Assembly: GCF_022288725.1 (NCBI RefSeq)
Contig: NZ_JAKNTA010000019.1
Span: 1 to 45,454 of the forward strand
Direction of reading: 5' to 3'
From: Kitasatospora sp. A2-31
Lineage (GTDB): Bacteria; Actinomycetota; Actinomycetes; Streptomycetales; Streptomycetaceae
DNA: 45,454 bases
The position numbers and the translations under genes were made by a program. Every line of letters starts with the position of its first letter. Position 1 is the stretch's first letter. This document shows positions 39,898 through 45,454 of the stretch, in pieces. Below the pieces are notes generated by a model that saw nothing but the letters and a program-made list of their open reading frames with translations, had not been told where the DNA came from and did not search any database.

Positions 39898-40492
39898 CAC
39901 GCTGGTCGGCCCGGCGAGCGAGGACCTCCTCCCGGACACGGCCACGATGGCGGTCAAGATCGTGGTCGTCGGCGGATTCGGCGTCGGCAAGACGACCCTG
40001 GTCGGCTCGGTGAGCGAGATCCGCCCGCTGACCACCGAGGAGACGATGACCCAGGAGGGCGCCGGGGTCGACGACCTCGCCGGCGTCGAGCGCAAGACCT
40101 CCACCACGGTCGCGATGGACTTCGGCCGGATCAGCATCAGCGAGGAACTGGTCCTGTACGTGTTCGGCACGCCCGGGCAGGAGCGCTTCTGGTTCCTCTG
40201 GAACGGGCTGTTCGAGGGCGCGCTCGGCGCGGTCGTGCTGGTCGACACCCGGCGGCTGGAGGTCAGCTTCGAGGTGATCGGGCGGCTGGAGGACCGCGGC
40301 GTGCCGTTCGTCGTCGCGGTCAACGCCTTCCCCGAGTCGCCGGCCCACCCGGTGGACGAGCTGCGGGCCGCCCTGGACCTGACGCCGGAGGTGCCGATCG
40401 TCACCTGCGACGCCCGGAGGCGCGAATCCAGCCGGGACGTCCTGCTCACCCTGATGCGCTACCTGTACGACCTCGCGGCCCCGGCGGGGTGA
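39878..40492 (+). CDS. cvnD: Conservon small GTPase CvnD
   Basis: 204 residues of the DUF/ATP-GTP-binding family related to MglA. P-loop GGFGVGKTTL (about residues 31-40), switch II FGTPGQERFWF, and guanine-recognition-like VAVNAFPES. It is thought to act as the molecular switch of the conservon complex at the membrane. The ATG at 39878 lies 20 bases inside cvnC. The next gene, the P450, follows after 87 bases with its own GGAGAGA ribosome site. Confidence 0.93.
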   Translation: MDFRDSDTLVGPASEDLLPDTATMAVKIVVVGGFGVGKTTLVGSVSEIRPLTTEETMTQEGAGVDDLAGVERKTSTTVAMDFGRISISEELVLYVFGTPGQERFWFLWNGLFEGALGAVVLVDTRRLEVSFEVIGRLEDRGVPFVVAVNAFPESPAHPVDELRAALDLTPEVPIVTCDARRRESSRDVLLTLMRYLYDLAAPAG

Positions 40493-40579
40493 CCGGGCGC
40501 CCGTCGGGGCGCACTCCCCTCGGGCGCGCCCCGACCCGGCCCGCTCCACCCCCGCTATCGCCCTCACCCCGGAGAGACA

Positions 40580-42157
40580 GTGACCACCCCCTTCGCAGAC
40601 GACGACGCCACGCCCGCCTCACCGCCGCCCGGCTGCCCCGCCCACGGGCTGGACACCGCGGGACCGGACACCGCGGGACCGGGCGCGGCCGGCCCGGAAC
40701 CGACCGGGTCGGCCGGCCTCGGGCTCGACGCCCCGGGCCTGCGGCGGATCTACGGACCGGAAGCCGAGGCCGACCCGGCGGGCCTGTACGAGAAGCTGCG
40801 CGCCGAGCACGGCGAGGTGGCCCCGGTGCTGCTGCACGGCGACCTGCCGGCCTGGCTCGTCCTCGGCCACTCCGCCAACCTCACCGCCCTGCGCACCCCC
40901 TCCCGCTTCTCCCGGGACTCGCGCCGCTGGACGGCCTTCCAGGAGGGCCGCGTCACCCCCGACTCCCCGCTCATGCCCGTGATCGCCTGGCAGCCGCTCT
41001 GCGTCTTCGCCGACGGCGAGGAGCACCGACGGCTGCGCGGCGCCGTCACGGAGAGCCTCAACCGCTTCGACCGGCGCGGAATCCGCCGCTACGTCACCCG
41101 CTTCACCGACCAGCTGGTCCGGGACTTCGGGCCGAGCGGCCGGGCGGACCTGGTCAGCCAGTTCGCCGAGCACCTGCCGATGCTGGTGATGACCCAGCTG
41201 GTCGGCATGCCGGAGGAGTACGGGCCACGGCTGGTGGACGCCGCCCGGGACCTCATGAAGGGCACCGAGACGGCGATCGCCAGCAACGACTACGTCGTCG
41301 CCTCACTGCGCCGGATGATGGAGCGCAAGCGGACCTCGCCCGGCGCCGACCTCGTCTCCTGGCTGATGGAGCACCCGGCCGGGCTCAGCGACGACGAGGT
41401 CCTGGAGCACCTGCGGGTGGTGCTGCTGGCCGCGAACGAGACCACCGTGAACCTGATCGCGGACACCCTCAAGATGATCCTCACCGACGAGCGGTTCCGC
41501 GCCCACCTGTCCGGCGGCCACATGACCGTACCGGACGCCCTGGACCAGGTCCTCTGGGACTCCGCGCCGATGTCGCTGGTCGCGGGCCGCTGGGCCACCG
41601 GCGACACCGAGCTCGGCGGCAAGCAGATCAAGGCCGGCGACATGCTGCTCATCGGCATCGCGGCCGGCAACGTCGACCCGGTCGTCCGGCCGGACCTCTC
41701 CAAACCGCTCTACGGGAACCGCTCCCACCTGGCCTTCGGCAGCGGGCCGCACGAGTGCCCCGGGCAGGACATCGGCCGGGCCATCGCCGAGGCCGGCATC
41801 GACATCCTGCTCACCCGCCTCCCGGACCTCCAACTGGCCGTCCCGGAGTCGGAGTTGACGTGGACGTCGGCCTGGATCTCGAAGCACCTGGTGGAGCTGC
41901 CGGTGAGCTTCAGCCCGCGGTTCCCCAGCGGGGACGACACCCTGCCGCAGCAGGCCGCGGGGGCCGCTCCCGGCGGCGAGGCCGGTGCACCGGCCGCCGT
42001 GCCGGCCTCGTCGGCCGCCTCGGCCGCCTTCCCCGCCTCGGCGCCTGCCGCCTCGTCGCCCGGCGCCGCTTCGGCGACGGAACCGGCGGGCCGGGTGGCG
42101 CTCCCGCGCCAGCGGCGCAGCTGGTGGAGCCGGCTGACCGCCCCGTTCCGGCGCTGA
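40580..42157 (+). CDS. cvnE: Conservon cytochrome P450 (CYP157-like), lacks EXXR
   Basis: 525 residues. The heme loop FGSGPHECPGQDIG (about residues 386-399) supplies the thiolate cysteine, and the I-helix reads LLAANETTVNLI near residue 281. At the K-helix, where nearly all P450s have ExxR, the text is DQVLWDSAPM (about residue 322). Loss of EXXR is known for the CYP157 family of streptomycetes, which belongs to conservons, so this supports that assignment. A C-terminal extension of about 75 residues, Ala/Pro/Ser-rich and ending in RQRRSWWSRLTAPFRR, could form a basic membrane-binding helix. No ferredoxin gene follows. Confidence 0.9.
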   Translation: MTTPFADDDATPASPPPGCPAHGLDTAGPDTAGPGAAGPEPTGSAGLGLDAPGLRRIYGPEAEADPAGLYEKLRAEHGEVAPVLLHGDLPAWLVLGHSANLTALRTPSRFSRDSRRWTAFQEGRVTPDSPLMPVIAWQPLCVFADGEEHRRLRGAVTESLNRFDRRGIRRYVTRFTDQLVRDFGPSGRADLVSQFAEHLPMLVMTQLVGMPEEYGPRLVDAARDLMKGTETAIASNDYVVASLRRMMERKRTSPGADLVSWLMEHPAGLSDDEVLEHLRVVLLAANETTVNLIADTLKMILTDERFRAHLSGGHMTVPDALDQVLWDSAPMSLVAGRWATGDTELGGKQIKAGDMLLIGIAAGNVDPVVRPDLSKPLYGNRSHLAFGSGPHECPGQDIGRAIAEAGIDILLTRLPDLQLAVPESELTWTSAWISKHLVELPVSFSPRFPSGDDTLPQQAAGAAPGGEAGAPAAVPASSAASAAFPASAPAASSPGAASATEPAGRVALPRQRRSWWSRLTAPFRR

Positions 42158-42160
42158 CGG

Positions 42161-42190
42161 CGGAGGCGGGCGGAGGCGGGCGGAGGCGGG
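42161..42190 (+). repeat. Three perfect CGGAGGCGGG repeats
   Basis: Three head-to-tail identical 10-mers begin four bases after the cvnE stop. The rest of the 253-base gap to the convergent aldo/keto reductase holds no visible gene or strong hairpin. Confidence 0.85.
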
Positions 42191-42410
42191 CGGTCGTCCG
42201 GGGCCGGACGGTCATCCCTCCGCCCACGGCCCCGGTCCGCCGGCCGGACCACCCGTCACCTCGGTGCGGAGCCCGGGGCCGGCTGCTCCCGGACCCGGGC
42301 AGGCACGCGGTCGGTGGTTCGCCCGGAACCCGTGCCGGGCACGGCGTCCGCCCGGTCGGCGGACCTCCGCGGTGCAGCGGTCCGCCGACGGCGTCTCCGC
42401 CGGCGCCGGG

Positions 42411-43394
42411 TCACCAGCGGTCGTGCACCTGGGGGCGGATCCTGCGGTCATAGAGGTCACGGACGGCGGCCAGGGTCTCCTCGGACAGGGGCGGCAACCC
42501 GGCGGCGGCCGCATTGGCACGGGCCTGCTCGGGGTTGCGCGCGCCGGGGATGACCGTGGTCACACCGGGCTGCTGGATGATCCAGCGCAGCGCGGTCTGC
42601 GCCGGGGTCGCGCCCTCGGGGGCGAAGCCGGCGAACTCGGCCGCGGCCTCGACACCGGTGGCGAAGTCCACACCGGAGAAGGTCTCGCCCTGGTCGAAGG
42701 CCTCGCCCTGCCGGTTGTAGGTGCGGTGGTCGTCGGCGGCGAACGTCGTCCGCGCGGTGTACCGGCCGGACAGCAGCCCGGAGGCGAGCGGGACCCGGGC
42801 CAGGATCCCCACCCCGGCCGCCGCGGCCGCGGGCAGCACCTGCTCCAGCGGCTTGAGCCGGAACGCGTTCAGGATGATCTGGACACTCGCCACGCCGGGC
42901 CGGGCGATCGCGGTGAGCGCCTCCGCGCAGGTCTCGACGCTGACGCCGTACGCGGCGATCCGCTCCTCGGCGACCAGCGTGTCCAGCGCGTCGAACACCT
43001 CGTCCGAGGAGTAGACGGGCGTCGGCGGGCAGTGCAGCTGCACCAGGTCCAGCCGCTCCACGCCCAGGTTGGCCCGGGAACGGTCGGCCCAGGCGCGGAA
43101 GTTGGCCAGGTGGTAGTGCTCCGGGCGCTGCTCGACGCGGCGGCCGAACTTGGTGGCGACGAAGACCTCCGCGTCCGGCCTGCCTTTCAGGTAGCGGCCG
43201 ATCAGCTGCTCGCTCCGCCCGTCGCCGTAGACGTCGGCGGTGTCGAAGAGGGTGACGCCGGCCTCGACCGAGGCGTCCAGGACGGCGAGGGCGTCCTCCT
43301 CCCGAACATCACCCCAGTCGGCGCCGAGCTGCCAGGTGCCGAGTCCCACGACCGAGACGGGCCGGCCGGTACGGCCGAGTACACGCTGTTCCAT
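42411..43394 (-). CDS. Aldo/keto reductase
   Basis: 327 residues of the AKR barrel. Catalytic residues are in place: Asp and Tyr in FDTADVYGDGRSE (near residue 52), Lys in FVATKFG and His in LVQLHCPP. The NADPH-binding C-terminal loop reads VIPGARNPEQARANAAAAG. It probably reduces aldehydes or sugars, substrate unknown; the sequence style matches the YakC/IolS-like group. ATG 43394 begins MEQRVLGRTGRPVSVVGLG, the normal family N-terminus. Confidence 0.9.
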   Translation of the reverse strand: MEQRVLGRTGRPVSVVGLGTWQLGADWGDVREEDALAVLDASVEAGVTLFDTADVYGDGRSEQLIGRYLKGRPDAEVFVATKFGRRVEQRPEHYHLANFRAWADRSRANLGVERLDLVQLHCPPTPVYSSDEVFDALDTLVAEERIAAYGVSVETCAEALTAIARPGVASVQIILNAFRLKPLEQVLPAAAAAGVGILARVPLASGLLSGRYTARTTFAADDHRTYNRQGEAFDQGETFSGVDFATGVEAAAEFAGFAPEGATPAQTALRWIIQQPGVTTVIPGARNPEQARANAAAAGLPPLSEETLAAVRDLYDRRIRPQVHDRW

Positions 43395-43504
43395 GGGGTG
43401 ACCCTCTCACGGCCGCCGCGCGGGGGCACCGGTCGGCGCGCCCGCGCCGGGGCGCCGACCGGCCGGTGGGGTGTGCTCGGGTGTGGCCGCGGTGTGCGGA
43501 CGCG

Positions 43505-44419
43505 TCAGGCGCCGGCGGCGTGCAGGCGCCGCAGGATCGCCATCAGCTCCTCGGGCGGGGCGACCGAGAACGAGCGGGTGGCGTCGTCGATCACGGTCAG
43601 CGAGGTCACCACGCCCTGGTGCCACCAGTAGAGGCGGGGCGAGAGCGGGCCGGGGTTGTCCTGGTACGCGCCGAGGCCGAAGGCGGCGAGGTCGTTGACC
43701 GCGTCCACGGCGCGGGCGTCCAGCAGCGGGTGGAAGACCAGGTGGTGACGGCTCGGGACGGTGAACAGAGCGCCCTCGGGCGGGAGTTCGCGCCCGGTCA
43801 GGGTGCGGGCGAGCTCGTCGAGGACGAGCGCCTTGCTGGCCACGAACATGGACTCGCCGGTCACGATGTGCATCGCCGCGCCGCTCCGGCCCTGGGCGGT
43901 GTCGTACTCGACCGGCTCGCGGAGCAGGTTGGCGCGGCCGGCGGCACGCAGCCGCTCCAGCCCCACCTCGGCGACCATCGGGTCGTCGAGCATCCGGACG
44001 GCCTCGGGGAGGTCCAGTGCCAGGGCCTCCAGCAGCCCGGCGGCCACCGGGCGGACATAGCTGAACGACGCCGCCGCAGCGGGCGGGAAGGCGTCGTCGG
44101 CCACCAGGCGGAGGTAGACCGAGCGGAGAATCTCGTCGGAGCCCTGCGGCGTGGCGTCCACGGCGCCGTCCAGGGCCCGGAAGTGGTGCTCCACCAGGCC
44201 GGGCCACGCGCGCGGGTCGGCGCGGCGGCAGAGCTCGGCGAGGTTGTGCAGCGGCCTGCTGCCCTGCGGGGCGCGGAGGGCGTCGCCCTCGACGACGACC
44301 TGCGGGAGGCCGGCGTGGTACTGGCGCACCAGGCCGCGCAGGTAGTCGGCCTGGTCGACCGTCAGCGCGGTCAGATGGGGGTCGTACGGAGCCGAGGGCT
44401 TGGACCGGAAGAACTTCAT
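43505..44419 (-). CDS. Hypothetical protein (304 aa)
   Basis: 304 residues from ATG 44419 (MKFFRSKPSAPYDPHLTALT). Soluble; charged helices followed by an alpha/beta C-terminal part (EGALFTVPSRHHLVFHPLLD, LYWWHQGVVTSLTVIDDATR). I recognise the style of a conserved actinomycete protein but no named family, catalytic motif or membrane segment. It sits between nagA and the aldo/keto reductase in the same direction, 110 bases from each. Confidence 0.7.
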   Translation of the reverse strand: MKFFRSKPSAPYDPHLTALTVDQADYLRGLVRQYHAGLPQVVVEGDALRAPQGSRPLHNLAELCRRADPRAWPGLVEHHFRALDGAVDATPQGSDEILRSVYLRLVADDAFPPAAAASFSYVRPVAAGLLEALALDLPEAVRMLDDPMVAEVGLERLRAAGRANLLREPVEYDTAQGRSGAAMHIVTGESMFVASKALVLDELARTLTGRELPPEGALFTVPSRHHLVFHPLLDARAVDAVNDLAAFGLGAYQDNPGPLSPRLYWWHQGVVTSLTVIDDATRSFSVAPPEELMAILRRLHAAGA

Positions 44420-44529
44420 GCACCCGACCCTATGCCGGAGGTGCGGGTGCGCTGACCAGCGGGGTCCGTGTGACGGGCGGTGGATTGGGGGACCGGGCCG
44501 GGCGGGGCTGCGAGTCCGCCGTCGGTGCG

Positions 44530-45454
44530 TCAGGCGGTACGCACCCGGGGAAACGCGTCGCCGCCGACGACCCACTCGCCGCGGCGCATCACGGCCACCA
44601 GGTCGTAGCCCGCGGAGTCGAGCACGACCAGGTCGGCCTGCTTCCCGGGCTCCAGCGAGCCGACCCGGTCGGCGAGGCCGAGCAGCCGCGCCGGGGTGGC
44701 CGAGAGGGCGGCGACCGCCTGCGGGAGGGTGAGCCCGTTGACGGTCAGGGCGCGGCGCAGGACGGTGTCGAGCGTGAGCGTCGAGCCCGCGATGGAGCTG
44801 CCGTCGGCGAGCATCGCGACGCCGTCCTTGACCTCGACCTGGAGCGGGCCGAGCGGGTAGAGCCCGTCGCCCATCCCCGCCGCCCCCATCGCGTCCGTGA
44901 TCAGCGCGACCCGCGCCGCCCCCGCCGTCCCGTACGCCAGGTCGAGCACCGACGGATGCAGGTGCACCCCGTCGTTGATCAGCTCCACCGTGACCCGCTC
45001 GTCCTCCAGCAACGCCACGATCGGACCCGGCGCCCGGTGCGCGATCCCCGGCATCGCGTTGAACAGGTGCGTCGCCACCGTCGCCCCCGCCTCCACCGCC
45101 TCCAGCGTCCGCCCGTAGTCCGCATCGGTGTGCCCCACCGCCGCCACCACCCCCAGCTCCGCCAGCATCCGCACCGACTCCAGCCCACCCGGCAGCTCCG
45201 GCGCCAGCGTCACCATCCGCGCCCGCCCCCGCGCCGCGTCTACCAGCTTGCGCACCAGAGCCGGATCCGGATCCCGCAGCAGATCCGGACGGTGCGCACC
45301 GCACCGGTTGTGCGAGATGAACGGCCCCTCGAAGTGGATCCCGGCCAGCACGCCGTCCTCCACCAGCTCCGACAGCACCGCCGCCTGCCGCGCCACCTCG
45401 TCGATCTCCCCGGTCACCGTGGAGGCCATCGTCGTCGTCGTCCCGTGCTCCAGG
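44530..45454 (-). CDS. nagA: N-acetylglucosamine-6-phosphate deacetylase (N-terminus outside the window)
   Basis: About 308 C-terminal residues of a 380-residue enzyme; the frame is still open at the window edge (LEHGTTTMASTV). It removes the acetyl group from GlcNAc-6-phosphate in chitin and cell-wall sugar use. Metal and active-site motifs are present: HFEGPFIS, GHTDADYG, HLFNAMPG, and the catalytic Asp in LITDAMGAAGM; ADLVVLDS closes the amidohydrolase fold. In streptomycetes nagA is controlled by DasR, but its promoter is outside this window. Confidence 0.93.
   Translation of the reverse strand, partial: LEHGTTTTMASTVTGEIDEVARQAAVLSELVEDGVLAGIHFEGPFISHNRCGAHRPDLLRDPDPALVRKLVDAARGRARMVTLAPELPGGLESVRMLAELGVVAAVGHTDADYGRTLEAVEAGATVATHLFNAMPGIAHRAPGPIVALLEDERVTVELINDGVHLHPSVLDLAYGTAGAARVALITDAMGAAGMGDGLYPLGPLQVEVKDGVAMLADGSSIAGSTLTLDTVLRRALTVNGLTLPQAVAALSATPARLLGLADRVGSLEPGKQADLVVLDSAGYDLVAVMRRGEWVVGGDAFPRVRTA

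Noticed and set aside
1..45454. A biosynthetic gene cluster around the LAL regulator, P450 and methyltransferase
   Set aside because: These genes lie in separate units kilobases apart, the P450 belongs to a conservon, and no core synthase (PKS, NRPS, terpene, RiPP) is present.
1..45454. CRISPR arrays, rRNA, tRNA genes, or prophage/ICE attachment sites
   Set aside because: No regularly spaced repeats, rRNA-like or cloverleaf sequences were seen; the only mobile DNA supported is the IS1182 element.

Overview
This window is chromosomal DNA of very high GC content (low 70s percent by eye) with strong G/C preference at third codon positions, GTG starts, GGAGG ribosome sites and start/stop-overlapping operons. 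The gene set (gluABCD-type amino-acid importer, a conservon ending in a CYP157-like P450, a large LAL/LuxR regulator, an ECF41 sigma factor, a PAS/GAF/phosphatase/kinase-type regulator) points to the Streptomycetaceae (Streptomyces, Kitasatospora or a close relative). No rRNA, tRNA or CRISPR was found.

Layout. 1-2.1 kb: 3' part of an ECF41 sigma factor, a NYN-like nuclease and a membrane-bound DUF457 protein. 2.4-5.9 kb: the gluABCD importer, with a stem-loop between gluB and gluC. 6.2-8.8 kb: a frame-broken secreted-protein remnant, a small hypothetical gene, the cobalt importer cbtBA behind a cobalamin riboswitch, and a histidine-phosphatase-like protein lacking its histidines. 8.9-11.1 kb: Lrp/AsnC regulator, SMP-30 lactonase, DUF1345 membrane protein, then a MarR pseudogene. 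11.8-15 kb: three membrane genes on the minus strand (ClC channel, K+ channel, YihY/BrkB). 15.3-19.2 kb: Gre-like factor, a TetR/methyltransferase divergon with a double palindromic operator, and an ABC-2 exporter pair.

19.6-30.4 kb: small basic protein, LAL regulator, inactive-looking resolvase-like protein, small secreted peptide, DMT permease, DUF5937/ArsR regulator, a 690-aa PAS-GAF-pseudophosphatase-kinase protein, a 48-aa zinc-ribbon protein and a hypothetical gene. 30.4-32.2 kb: a complete IS1182-family element, 1,773 bp, with 16-bp perfect inverted ends and a 10-bp target duplication, sitting in the apex of what was a terminator hairpin between two convergent genes. 33.2-35.9 kb: an arsenic locus (arsI diverging from arsR-aquaporin-arsC-arsN). 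36-42.2 kb: a short-chain dehydrogenase and a five-gene conservon (cvnABCDE). 42.4 kb to the end: aldo/keto reductase, a hypothetical gene and the truncated nagA.

How it fits together: most of the window is ordinary accessory/core-flank Streptomyces chromosome made of small independent regulons. The clearest functional units are glutamate-type uptake, B12-controlled cobalt uptake, organic and inorganic arsenic detoxification, and the conservon signalling complex. No single wholly new system stands out; the most interesting points are proteins that keep a fold but have lost catalytic residues, the double operator around a probably leaderless start, and the IS insertion into a terminator. All functional statements rest on reading motifs by eye; no database search was possible.
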